From contig CM076671.1 of the NCBI GenBank assembly GCA_038496675.1, positions 11,604,965-11,668,964 on the forward strand: a stretch of DNA of 64,000 nucleotides, written 5' to 3'. Below, one piece after another: positions 46,916 through 54,442 of this stretch. Every line of letters begins with the position of its first letter. Position 1 is the first letter of the stretch. Made by a program: the position numbers and the translations under genes. The notes below the pieces were generated by a model. It was not told the DNA's origin. It saw only the letters and a program-made list of their open reading frames with translations, and ran no database searches. This DNA comes from Rachycentron canadum. Lineage: Eukaryota; Chordata; Actinopteri; Carangiformes; Rachycentridae.

Positions 46916-47703
46916 ACAATAAAGTGTGTTGTGACATGAACTGTGTATGGACCAACTTGTGTTATTTCAGTATTCAGAACCAGGATCTAATGCAGGACCT
47001 GCCCTGCTGTGATCCTCCCTGTAATTAATATCAAACCACATCGTCCTTTTTCTGGGAACTTTCTACGAAACCGCTCCAACGTGTCAGCTCCTCTGAGACT
47101 TTGGAAAGTCTAAAGAAAAACTTATGACATGAAGGAAAACAGCCAGTTTTGGGGGAAATGACAGCAGCAAAGCAGAGTTTATGGTTTAGATCAGCTCGCT
47201 CTAAATGTGTAACCCAGGGCTGTAATTAACAATCTTCATTATAGACAAATCTGCTGATCATTTGCTTGGTTAATAAGAAAACAACCAGTAGTTTGGTTTA
47301 AATGTCAGTAAAGAAATCATTTCATTTCCTAAACTGGTAAAAGTATTCAGCTGTAAAAGCTCGGTTCATGCTGGGGAATCAGGCCAGGGGAGGACACGCC
47401 GTGCAGACCCGCCTCAACCATCGTGCACCAACTGCACCACCAGTGTGTGGTTTGAGAGCATCTCTACTGTGGGGTGTGCTCGTTTTATCCACCTCTCCTC
47501 ACCTTGAAGTTGCTGGAGTTGACCCAGGAACTGGCCACAGCGTCCACCATCCGGTCCAGCGTGGCCTGGTCCTGCTCCAGCTCGGGGGACCTCTCCACGT
47601 CCAGGATCAGCTCTATGACCTCCTGGCCCACCTGCAGCCTCTTCCCCACATCGTTCTGCATCACCTGCTCCAGCAAATACTCCATGCTCACCTCCTCCTC
47701 CAT
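26322..47703 (-). CDS. clasp1: CLASP1 microtubule plus-end-tracking protein (complete coding region)
   Basis: CLIP-associating protein: TOG domains bind tubulin, SxIP motifs bind EB1, and the protein stabilises microtubules at plus ends, kinetochores and the cortex. Coding exons 1 to 18 on the minus strand: 47503-47703, 45127-45205, 44610-44713, 44427-44518, 44105-44180, 43303-43400, 42591-42661, 38139-38279, 37796-37872, 37618-37710, 37377-37522, 36959-37094, 36701-36771, 36365-36424, 35252-35329, 35006-35173, 34824-34870, 34550-34753. Exons 19 to 38: 33380-33475, 33109-33300, 32532-32636, 32248-32304, 31682-31779, 31074-31321, 30931-30994, 30519-30682, 30208-30430, 29504-29656, 29313-29419, 28813-28935, 27920-28067, 27616-27826, 27476-27529, 27171-27373, 26968-27096, 26686-26892, 26498-26614, 26322-26405. 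All phases chain (4,725 nt, 1,574 residues; human about 1,538). The N terminus (NDVGKRLQVGQE, SSWVNSSNFKVVLLGMDILS) and GLI2 linkage favour CLASP1 over CLASP2. Confidence 0.96.
27476..27529 (-). CDS. clasp1: clasp1 cassette exon 33 (54 nt, in frame)
   Basis: Encodes GRRQECVENKILSPKSFP across phases 1 and 1 with normal splice sites. Skipping it leaves the frame intact and gives LRDAVPAEQ, which is the arrangement of human CLASP1 (LRDVPIDHS). Probably alternatively spliced. Confidence 0.8.
28397..28541. repeat. Five-base minisatellite (CCAGT)n
   Basis: Degenerate TCCAG/CCAGT array with TTAGAGTCCGG interruptions in a clasp1 intron. A short inverted echo of the same unit lies at 38690-38708. Confidence 0.92.
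29504..31321 (-). CDS. clasp1: clasp1 exons 24-28, TOG3 domain
   Basis: Encodes YSDDDANSDASSACSERSYS and YLRQTEDVAEVLNHCASANW, then the TOG3 repeats: ELKRLCEIFTRMFADPHSK, FSMFLETLVDFI, FVLLTQLLKKMGADLLGS, FNILMRFIVDQTQTPNLKV, TEPKSSDVRK and FELNTPEFTMLLGALPKTF. Near identity with mammalian CLASP1 over this block makes the assignment secure. A 3-nt microexon lies between exons 25 and 26. Confidence 0.96.
29660..29690. repeat. (CA)n tract at a clasp1 acceptor
   Basis: CA run directly upstream (on the minus strand, GT run) of the acceptor of exon 28, replacing a normal pyrimidine tract with a GU-rich one. Confidence 0.9.
30795..30797 (-). other. Candidate 3-nt microexon of clasp1 (AGA, Arg)
   Basis: On the minus strand AGA sits between CTAACACCTCAG and the strong donor GTAAGTG. 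It is preceded by a branch-point-like CTAAC and several TGC triplets (GCTGCTGC). It falls in phase 0 between HSK and VFSMF and would give HSKRVFSMF. I recall a matching Arg insertion among vertebrate CLASP isoforms, from memory only. Confidence 0.6.
31556..31579 (-). other. 24-nt microexon of clasp1 (LLGDSRSK)
   Basis: Acceptor CTCCAG and donor GTACAA flank eight codons in phase 0, placed between VADAL and RRPVRRR. It matches LLGDIRTK at the same place in mammalian CLASP2 isoforms, so it is very likely a real alternative exon. Confidence 0.78.
31682..35329 (-). CDS. clasp1: clasp1 exons 15-23, Ser/Arg-rich EB1-binding region
   Basis: Covers the end of TOG2 (IKKGVHDADAEAR, SHFSREAEQLF) and the basic Ser/Arg-rich region with LQRSRSDVDVNAAA, PPGSYASL, RGRSRGKVVSQSQ and two RSQGCSRE/MSQGCSRE repeats followed by SRDTSPARGF. 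One SxIP motif is intact (SRIPRP, start of exon 21). The equivalent of the first mammalian motif reads SRPRG. TSP and SPS sites fit GSK3/CDK control of microtubule binding, as known for CLASPs. The exon 20 to 21 junction uses a GC donor. Confidence 0.93.
32649..32838. repeat. Purine-rich GACA/GACAGGGG minisatellite
   Basis: Nearly pure purine strand with GACAGACAGGGG units in a clasp1 intron. Confidence 0.93.
34076..34102 (-). other. 27-nt microexon of clasp1 (DGSWSVNAD)
   Basis: Acceptor CTGTCAG, donor GTAAGC, phase 1 at both ends. With it the product reads SYASLDGSWSVNADGRVRTRR-like sequence; without it SYASLGRVRTRR, as in human CLASP1. In-frame either way, hence a likely cassette. Confidence 0.72.
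36180..36336. repeat. Minisatellite, unit TGATTATTGATCCTGACTGA and shorter forms
   Basis: About nine units of 17 to 20 bases in a clasp1 intron. Direct tandem with no unique spacers, so not a CRISPR array. Confidence 0.95.
36365..38279 (-). CDS. clasp1: clasp1 exons 8-14, linker and TOG2 domain
   Basis: Exon 8 is a Ser-rich linker (DKNFEDDDSVDGGRSSSSS). Exons 9-14 carry the TOG2 array: VDEDDFIQAFEDVP, VLSDDKKDWELRV, RSLLLAGAAEF, LSAKDLRSQVVREACITLG, NLVPNSAKVMATSGVATIR, SNCTSKSVAVRR and FEFLDLLLQEWQ. TOG2 of CLASPs suppresses catastrophe. The alternative short-isoform first exon known for mammalian CLASPs, which would lie in the upstream intron, was looked for and not found. Confidence 0.95.
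36464..36541. repeat. 15-bp minisatellite (CTGAACCCTGAAGAC)
   Basis: Five units immediately upstream of clasp1 exon 14. Confidence 0.93.
38280..42590 (-). other. Large clasp1 intron (exon 7 to exon 8)
   Basis: 4.3 kb. Holds a 14-bp CCACTGGGCTAACG tandem at 39162-39225, a (CAGACAGG) tract at 39911-39937, and CACCTC repeats at 41468-41503. Open frames here show no family signal. No exon, RNA or mobile element recognised. Confidence 0.7.
39162..39225. repeat. 14-bp tandem repeat (CCACTGGGCTRACG)
   Basis: About four and a half units within a clasp1 intron. Confidence 0.9.
42591..47703 (-). CDS. clasp1: clasp1 exons 1-7, TOG1 domain
   Basis: Seven exons encode residues 1 to about 240. The start is the ATG at 47701-47703 (MEEEVSMEYLLEQV), agreeing in length with human MEPRMESCLAQV. 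Helical-repeat segments include GMDILSALVTRLQERF, SLIDRLGDAKDQVRDQDQAL, KIVPHICNLLGDPTSQVRDG and CLVEIYRHVGERVRMDL, the HEAT-like signature of TOG1. The block ends with LNVIFSKFDEVQRSGNM. Confidence 0.95.
45563..45695 (+). ncRNA. rnu4atac: U4atac minor-spliceosome snRNA
   Basis: U4atac pairs with U6atac in the U12-dependent spliceosome. Sequence features in order: CCTTGTCATGGGG (45569-45581), complementary to the U6atac stem II strand with one mismatch; a 5' stem-loop with perfect arms GGGAAACT/AGTTTCCC (45588-45595, 45614-45621) enclosing AATGA and GTGAG, the kink-turn bound by the 15.5K protein; CTGCTAAC then CACC, as in the human stem I strand (CTGCTAACGCC); and the Sm site AATTTTTGG within GGTGCAATTTTTGGAAAA, identical to human. 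Location inside clasp1 on the opposite strand agrees with human RNU4ATAC. Ends are estimated from the human RNA (about 130 nt). A U4 pseudogene is less likely because the kink-turn stem and Sm site are intact. Confidence 0.87.
46875..46914. repeat. (CA)n microsatellite
   Basis: About 20 CA units in the first coding intron of clasp1. Confidence 0.97.
47212..47335. mobile_element. Degraded dispersed teleost repeat
   Basis: CAGGGCTGTAATTAACAATC followed by TTCATTATAGAC, ATCTGCTGATCATTT and TAAATGTCAG resembles a very common fish repeat known from memory (GCTGCAACTAACGATTAT type). Non-coding; boundaries approximate. Confidence 0.6.
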
Positions 47704-48400
47704 GGCTGCTGGAGCCTCAGGACTTCCAGCTGGCCTCTCTCCTCAGGTTGGCCCACCACAGTCCTCTCAGTTCACCGGCTGCCCGTTGAGTTTAGGAGGC
47801 TGCAGACGGAGGTGAGACGAGCACCGTGATGTCCTGCGGTGTGAGGCTGCTCTTCATTGTTCTGCGGCTCAGCTGGGACGAAATTCAACAAGAGAAGGCG
47901 ACAATGAGGGCGAAGTTGAGCCCAGTTAGCCGAGACCTGACGGTGCTGCTCTGACATGTATTTCACAGTCTGTCTAACGTGTAGCTCAGGGTTAGAGGCT
48001 GTAGCTCTGCTCCAGGTCAGCGCAGTGACCGAACCGCGCTCTTTACATCACATTACATGTCAAAACAGTCCATGTAGCCGTTAGCTTATCCTGCTAGCCC
48101 GCTGCTAGCCCGCTGCTAGCCCGCGTCTGTCCAAACAGCAGAGCTCGTGTTAGCTGCGGGAGCTAAGTTAGCTGGTTCGATTCCCAACGGCCGCAGAGGC
48201 TTCACTGTCACTTACCTGCTCCCGGCGGGTTCATCTATTAGTTTTTAATCCGCTGACCGGCTGTAGGTTCAGTCACCGGATGGACTGAACCGATCCCAGA
48301 AAAAAGTCACAAGTGGCGACGCTGCCTCCGCCGCTGCTTCACCCCGCAGCCCGGAGATCATCTACCGGCTGTGGCCGTTTGAATGAGTCGGGGTTTAATC
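47704..48400 (-). promoter_or_regulatory. clasp1 5' untranslated exons and promoter region
   Basis: An acceptor at 47873-47874 (minus strand GTCCCAG) begins the exon carrying the start codon. A donor GTAAGTG at 48214-48215 marks an upstream non-coding exon, so 47873-48215 is an intron. 48216 to about 48400 is GC-rich with CpGs, fitting a housekeeping promoter. The transcription start is not resolved. The Ig gene at 49038 points the other way, so the promoter region may be shared. Confidence 0.6.
47792..47857 (-). other. Upstream open reading frame in clasp1 5' UTR (21 codons)
   Basis: ATG at 47855-47857 in AACAATGA context (A at -3), ending TAA at 47792-47794, upstream of the main start in the same exon. 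Likely to reduce or tune translation of clasp1; the peptide has no recognised domain. Confidence 0.55.
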
Positions 48401-49037
48401 CTCAAGCCATGACCACAAGCCTCGGATCGCTCATTAGAAACAATTCACTGTGATTAAGGCAACAAAACACCATTTGCCATAGTAAATCATAGCATGTCCC
48501 ATGGCAGACGCCGTAGAGGCTGCAGGGGAGGAAGCCGCCGAAGGGCGACACCGGGCGGCAGGAGGAGGAACTACACCGGCCCCTGAGACCAGGACGAGGC
48601 AGAAACTCCACCAGCGTTTATTTTGATGAAGGAAGACATTCTTATATCAAGTTACAGGTTTTACAGTCAATTATAAAGACGAGAGACTTTGTTGGGCCCC
48701 TTTAACTTAGTCGTGTTGTCCAAACCAGTGTGATTTTAACCATCCGCCCTTTTCTTTTGTAGGTTGCATTAAAAAAAAAAAAAAAAAAGGATCATAAATA
48801 CAGACCAAAATGAAACGGATTCAAATCTAATGTCTTTGTTTTGTTCAACAGGTCTGAGGGGGAAATGATTCCTCGGAGGAAGAGCGTGGGGCTAAAAACG
48901 GCCAAACTTTGGCTGAAGTCTGGTGGGAGGGTGAGAGTAAGGGAGGAAAGACCCGGATGTTCTGTGGCATCCGGTTGCCGAGACGTGGATTAAAAAGAAG
49001 TCGGCGTGTTTCACACTCCAGGGTTTAAAGAACCAGA
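48401..49037. other. Interval between divergent clasp1 and Ig gene
   Basis: Contains a 41-codon frame from ATG 48501 to TGA 48626 (MADAVEAAGEEAAEGR start) of unknown status, and an A18-like run at 48771-48788. No known element. Confidence 0.5.
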
Positions 49038-50136
49038 ATGAGCCACTACAAAAGGTCAGTGGGTGTTCAAGCCTTAGTTAGAGGACATGAACCAGCGGAG
49101 CTATTTATGTTAGCAACTGAGCAGCAGCTCGTAGAAACATATTCATATATTATCGCATTAAATCGAGTTTAACGTCTAAAATAATAGAAGGTGACACTGG
49201 AGTTTTGCTCCATCTGTGGTTCGAGTCCCATTAACTCCGTGTCCTCACTGTTAAAAAGAGTGATTTTAATCGACGGGGATCAGTGAATATGAAAGTGAAA
49301 GCTGACAGCTGTCACCTGGTCAGGTCTGTAGTGTCAGGCCTCACTGACCTGTGCTCTTTGCCCTCAGAGTCACCTGGATCCTGATGGTTTGCTGTCTGAA
49401 CACAGGTATGTTTAATGCTTCATTTGAACATTTGGGTGGACGTGTCCTGACAGAAATCACTAAGAGAAATGGCTGCCTGCTGCTGTCCCAGTGGCCGGGC
49501 AGGCGATCGGACAGGTGACCGGCTTCGTTGGAGACGACGTCCTCCTGAGCTGCATCTTCACGGGAGAGCAGCTTCAACAAGCACGTTTGAAAATCTACTG
49601 GAGGGACAAGGATGACAACGTGGTGTTAAACATCATAGACAGCCAGCCATCGATGGCCTTCCAGAGCCAGATCTTCAGGAATCGAGTGGTCGCTTTCCCT
49701 GATCAGTTCAGCGAAGGAAACTTCTCTGTGGTCCTGCAGAAAGTCCAGCTGTCAGACTCCGGACTGTACGAGTGCCACGTACCAACAGTACTGTTTGAGG
49801 CCATTGTCCATCTGAGTGTTACAGGTATGTTTCACATCACACAACATTATTCAAGTGTGGGTTTTTGTGACGATTTGATGCCAAAATCACAAAACAATAT
49901 GTTGTAATGTTTTTTAAGCCACTATGTTCTCATGATTTTGAAAAAGATAATGGAGGACTGTTCATTGTTATATACCTGCTGTCCCTGGTAAAACCTTCCT
50001 GAAGCCGGTTTGTGTTGCAGGTAAACCTGTTGCAGGAACATCTTCTCCTGGTCGCCAAGCTGGTAATGCTGCATTGACCCTGGTCCCCCCCCCCCTCACT
50101 CTGCTCAGTATGCTTTTATTCTGCAAGTTCAATTAG
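49038..50136 (+). CDS. Single V-set Ig protein with hydrophobic tail, copy A (B7/HHLA2-like)
   Basis: Exons 49038-49054, 49368-49405, 49492-49824, 50021-50136 chain to 504 nt (167 residues). A signal peptide spans exons 1-2 (VTWILMVCCLNT). Exon 3 is one V-set domain: Cys in DDVLLSCIF, Trp in KIYWRDK, then FSVVLQKVQLSDSGLYECHV with the second Cys, and the FRNRVVAFP strand typical of B7/butyrophilin-type V domains. Exon 4 is a short SSPGRQAG stalk and a C-terminal hydrophobic stretch (PLTLLSMLLF) with no cytoplasmic tail, suggesting GPI attachment. Closest by eye to teleost HHLA2/ICOSL/B7-H-like proteins; exact orthology unknown. A C11 run at 50085-50095 lies inside the tail codons. Polyadenylation signal AATAAA at 51024. 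Confidence 0.85.
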
Positions 50137-51388
50137 ACACAGATTCTCAGGTCTGGGAACTTCCCCAGAAAACATGTAACTCGCTTCTTTAAAAGACAAT
50201 TTTAACATCAGAGATGAAACTGCTTCAGTCACAGCTTCACACAGAATATCAACGCGGGGCTTTGTCACCACCACATGTTCCCATCTCTTCTGGCTCAGAC
50301 ATCAGCTCCTCCTCAGGTTTTCACCTGAAGCAGCTTCACTCACGGCACTTTAGGTCCACAGGACATTTTCCGTTTCAAACAGACCTTTGCTTTGAAAATA
50401 CAGTGTGAATTGAGCCTGTGTGTTCCTGCGTACAGGTGACTGACCAGCCACTCAGTGCAGGTGAACGTGGAGGAATACAGCAGCCCAACTGTTCACAAAC
50501 TGTCATTTCAAAGTAAAAGTCTGAACAGCTCACATTTCAAACACAGGCAGCTCAACAAGAAAAATATTTCAACACTTAACAAGAACCAGAATGTTACAGA
50601 ATTAACGTTAAAATGATTGATCCACCTTACCTCAGCTTGTTTTATCACAGCTGATGATGATTTAAGGGACGTGTGGCTCTGACCTTCCACTGGGGGCCGT
50701 TACTACATGAAGCTGCAGCAGAGAGCTGAGTTTCCCTTTTCAACACATTTCTTAAGATCATCTGCATGTTACTGATGATTGGATTAGAGGGAAAGAGTGA
50801 ATTAGTCTGTTACCTACAGCATAATAATAATAATAATGAAGGATGTTGTGTCATAACCCTAACAAGATCATTTTATTTATTCTTTATAATTTATTTCTGA
50901 AAATGAAGAAAAACCAAAATGTTGACATGTAAAGTTAGTGATACTGAAAGTTGTATACGTGTACCTGAAAGTTTGATTGCTGAAATATGTTTTTCTGAAT
51001 GGATATTGTCTGTTTTTTCCTGAAATAAAGTTCACAGGATCAAATATTCCATGTTTCAGTGTTTTTCTGCAGTAATGAGCCTGTGGCCTGACAGAGGGGA
51101 GGGTGTCCTTCGCCCCCTCTGTGTCTTGGTTAGGTTCAGGAAAAGGAGGTGATCAGGGTTAAAGGAAGTTCTTCCTCAACATCAGATCTGTTATTAAAAC
51201 ACTGAGACGTTTTCTTGCACAGAGCCTTGAAGTCATGAGACGGACAGAACAACAGGAGCTTAGACTGTTTCATGACTGATCCCTCCTGAGTACAGCTCAG
51301 GTTGGTGTGAGACCTGACCCACGTGCTGTCAACAGTCCAAACAGACTGAGCTGGTAAGGTGTTCAGGGTCAAACTGACCTGTTGATAA
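50137..51388 (+). other. 3' region of Ig copy A
   Basis: Probable 3' UTR up to AATAAA at 51024-51029. Beyond this lies sequence repeated near 52010-52290 (see tandem duplication). No other coding exon found. Confidence 0.6.
51024..51029 (+). terminator. Polyadenylation signal AATAAA, Ig copy A
   Basis: TGAAATAAAGTTCAC about 0.9 kb after the stop. The same AATAAAGTT context follows copy B at 53912. Confidence 0.55.
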
Positions 51389-52300
51389 CCATCCACAGTG
51401 TCCTTAAACCTCAACCAGGTCTTCAGAGGTCGGGTGGACACGTTCCCTGGTCTCTATGTGAAGGGGAACCTCTCCATCGTCCTGACGGCCTCAAGTAGGT
51501 TCACTGCTGCAGGTCCAGAGAAAACCCTGAACCGGCCCTGTGACTCATCAAAGTACCGATTCTGATCTTCACTCCTCAGGTGTGAGTCCCCACAGACCAT
51601 GGACCAGATCCCTCTACCAGACCCTGATTCTGATCCCGCTGTAGCTGAAAACTACAGAAAAGATTCTCACCTGATCTTGTCTACAGGCCTAAATCATCAT
51701 GGTGTTTGGACACTATTGTTTTTCTGCTGAGGGCGTGACAGGAATTTCCTGTTCAGTTTCCTGTGTTGACTGGCTCCTGCAGAACACAGAAAAAAACCCA
51801 GCGATACTTTGAGTGGCTGGTTCAAATTAAACAGATTTTTACTAAATAATCACTGCTGCTGTTTCTGTCGTAGATGTTAAAGGTCCAGTCAGAATTATAT
51901 TGACTGACTATTAAAGGTAAAATTGAGCACGAGGATAGAGCTTCACTGCTTCCTATCTCGTGTCCTTCAGCCTAGAAAAGCCTAGATGGTGTGTTTGGCT
52001 TCATGCTGACCCTGACAGAGCTGTGGGTGTCCCTTCGCCCCCTCTCAGGGTGAAAGGAAGTTCTTCGTCAACATCAGATCTGTTGGTGAAACACTATTAC
52101 TCCTCCCTCCCTCCTTCCTCTCACTCTCTACTGGAGATAATGAAGTGTTGTTGACCCCACCCTACTTTTAGCAAGTTGGAGTGTGATCTGAGTCTGTTTG
52201 CATCATGATGAGTAAAGTCTGGTGAGTAAAGTCTGTTTTTTTGAACAACGTGAGCTTAAACTGTCCGATGACCGATCCCTCCTGAGCTGTGAAGTCTGCA
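51070..52300. repeat. Tandem-duplicated segment within the Ig cluster
   Basis: 51108-51200 (CCTTCGCCCCCTCT then GGAAGTTCTTCCTCAACATC) recurs at 52030-52090, and 51280-51300 (CTGATCCCTCCTGAG) recurs at 52265-52282. The offset is roughly 0.9 to 1 kb, consistent with unequal duplication of the Ig unit. Confidence 0.7.
51389..51495 (+). pseudogene. Degraded V-set Ig exon between copies A and B
   Basis: Reads FRGRVDTFPGLYVKGNLSIV, clearly the middle of the V-set exon (compare FRGRVVSFPELYQQGNFSIM in copy B). Upstream in frame is a TAA (51386-51388), the first Cys/Trp region is not recoverable, and the DSGxYxC segment is missing after TASSR. Interpreted as the remnant of a third tandem copy. Confidence 0.7.
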
Positions 52301-53664
52301 AGATTTGGTTTCTCTGAGTGTTTTACCTGAAATCTGCTCTATTTTTATTTGATGGGAGAAGAGAGGATCAAAGGTTCTGTCAACACTTAATAACTAATAA
52401 AACAAAAAAGAGAAAACTAAATCTATCGGTCTGTTGTAGATGAAACGACATGCAGCTTCATTTCCTCTTTGGAGAAATGTGCTGAGTTTGCACAACAGAA
52501 AATCACTTTGAGGGTGGTGATGATGATGAAGCAGTGGCTTCCTGTCAGTGCAGACATTCAGAGCAGGGAGTGGACATGAGCACTTTGAGGTCAGTTAGAA
52601 AGGGAAATGTTAAAAAGCTTTAGGTTGACCCGGTGATGGCTGTGCGTCTGCTCAGTGTTGGTCTTGATCTGTGTTGCACTCAGACACAGTAGAAACTGCT
52701 TTGATCTCAGTTTGTGTCGCTCAGCCTGTAGCTCACAGCGATGGTGTTGAAGCAGTGTTCCTAATATTCTGAACAGCTGGTGTGTTTCTCCACAGCTCTG
52801 CAGGGATGTGTGTGTGGCTGATGTTGGCCTTTGCTGTGCAAAAAGGTCAGTATGTGAGTCTGCTGCTCTGAAGCCTCCAGTTTGTAATTTGTCTGTCGGC
52901 CATCTTGGTTCTTTGAAACCAGTAGAAACCATATTTCTGTCTGTGGTAGCAGGAGTTTGTAGTTTTAAATCCCTGCAGCTGGAGATCAGGATCCAGACCC
53001 CCCCTCAGGGTCCGGTCCAGCCTCTGTCATGGTTGTGTTGTCTCTCAGCGAGCTGCCAGGTTCAGGTCCAGGCTGTGGCCGGAGACAATGTCCTGCTGCC
53101 CTGTCACTTCTCAGGGATGAACCTCCCGAACGTCAACATCTCCTGGAGGAACCAGGGAGACCACGTGGTGCTGGACATCAACAGCGTCCAGAACATCACG
53201 TCCCAGCACCAGGACTTCAGGGGGCGGGTGGTCAGTTTCCCTGAGCTGTACCAACAGGGGAACTTCTCCATCATGCTGCAGAACGTCCAGCAGGAGGACA
53301 GCGGCGTCTATGAGTGCCACATGGTGGTGGACCTCAGGCAGAGGGTCCAGCTGGGGGTCAAAGGTGTGTAGCTCCGACACCTTCACTGCCTCCAACACTC
53401 AGTTTCAGAGACCTGGAGCTCCACAGAACCAGGACCGGTCATTGTGTGGGAGGACGCTGCTGCAGCTCCCAGTCCAGCTCTGAAGCAGCTGAGACCCAGG
53501 TGCATCTAGTCTGGGACTCTCTTGACCCTGGTCTTCTTCCTGTTGCAGTTAAACGTGGTCCGGTGACTCCAGGTCCAGACACATCAGGTGGTGACATCAT
53601 CACACCGAGCTCCCTCCACCTGACTCTGCTCTTCCTCCTGCTCTCCTCCTCCTCCTTCAACTGA
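52205..53664 (+). CDS. Single V-set Ig protein with hydrophobic tail, copy B (B7/HHLA2-like)
   Basis: Exons 52205-52221, 52796-52845, 53049-53363, 53549-53664 chain to 498 nt (165 residues). The layout equals copy A: a 17-nt first exon, a leader exon (MCVWLMLAFAV), one V-set exon and a 116-nt tail exon. V-set hallmarks are DNVLLPCHF, ISWRNQ, FRGRVVSFPELYQQGNFSIM and QEDSGVYECHM. N-glycosylation sites are NIS, NIT and NFS. The tail runs PGPDTSGGD then LHLTLLFLLLSSSSFN, hydrophobic to the end, again suggesting GPI anchoring, with an FN ending shared with copy A. Two in-frame ATGs start exon 1; either could be used. Ligand and function unknown. Confidence 0.87.
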
Positions 53665-53911
53665 CGAGCTGAACTCAGAATCATGTCATCGACTTCATCA
53701 GCTGATCGGTTTTCTCTCTTTCTGACTCAATCAGATTTGACCAGACATCGATGAATTCACTTTGTTTGCTTTTCTTAGCTCTTTCCTTGACCTGAAACTG
53801 AGGTCGACAGTATCATATAAACAAACTGTAAACGTACTGTAAGTAAACTAAACAAACTAAATGTAAACAAAAAAACTGATGAATTTTTTTTACATTTATA
53901 ATAAAAGACCA

Positions 53912-53917
53912 AATAAA
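53912..53917 (+). terminator. Polyadenylation signal AATAAA, Ig copy B
   Basis: AATAAAGTTG about 250 bases after the stop; an ATAAAA lies just before it. Confidence 0.6.
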
Positions 53918-54059
53918 GTTGTCGATGTTTTTTATCTGCAATAAAAACTCTGAGACACAAGATGGAGCCATGTTTGTTGAAGTGAGGCTGTAGTTCCCGC
54001 CTTCGCTGACACCGTAGCTGCTGTTAGTCAGACTGCTGCTGTCACTGTGTCAGCACAGA

Positions 54060-54140
54060 TTCAATTTCAAATTCAAATTCATTTTATTCATTTAGCAGTG
54101 TCCTCCAGGCACTTGACAGACAGAGCAGGACCAAACTCTT
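54060..54140. mobile_element. Fragment of dispersed teleost repeat
   Basis: ATTCATTTTATTCATTTAGC followed by CAGGCACTTGACAGACAGAG resembles the fish repeat with TTTTATTTATATAGCGC and AAGGCACTTTACA. Degraded; identification from memory. Confidence 0.45.
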
Positions 54141-54442
54141 TTTGAATTATCATTCCTCTGCTTTTAAAGATCAACACGATCAATCAATCACCTGTAAATT
54201 CTTCTGTTACTCCACACGGGGGCCACAGCCTCCTCCGCAGGCTCCGGCTGAGGTTTCATTTCTGATCTTTGTGCGTCTGCAGAAAGTTGTGGTTCAGTTC
54301 ATAAGACCTGACATACCACACCATCACCTTAAGAAACAGGAAGTGAGGAGGACTTTTCTCGGAGTGTAGCGGTGAGCAGCCTCAGTTCACTGCTGCGTGG
54401 ATTTGAAGAGTCTCTGTCTTGCTTTGGATCCTGAACCTGATC

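Larger units (their letters stand above)
45206..47502 (-). other. First coding intron of clasp1, host of U4atac
   Basis: 2.3 kb containing the U4atac gene on the + strand, a (CA)n tract at 46875-46914, and a degraded dispersed repeat at 47212-47335. The remainder is unremarkable. Confidence 0.8.

Noticed and set aside
51136..51441. 101-codon minus-strand frame in the Ig cluster
   Set aside because: Overlaps the recognisable + strand V-set remnant, and has no domain of its own.
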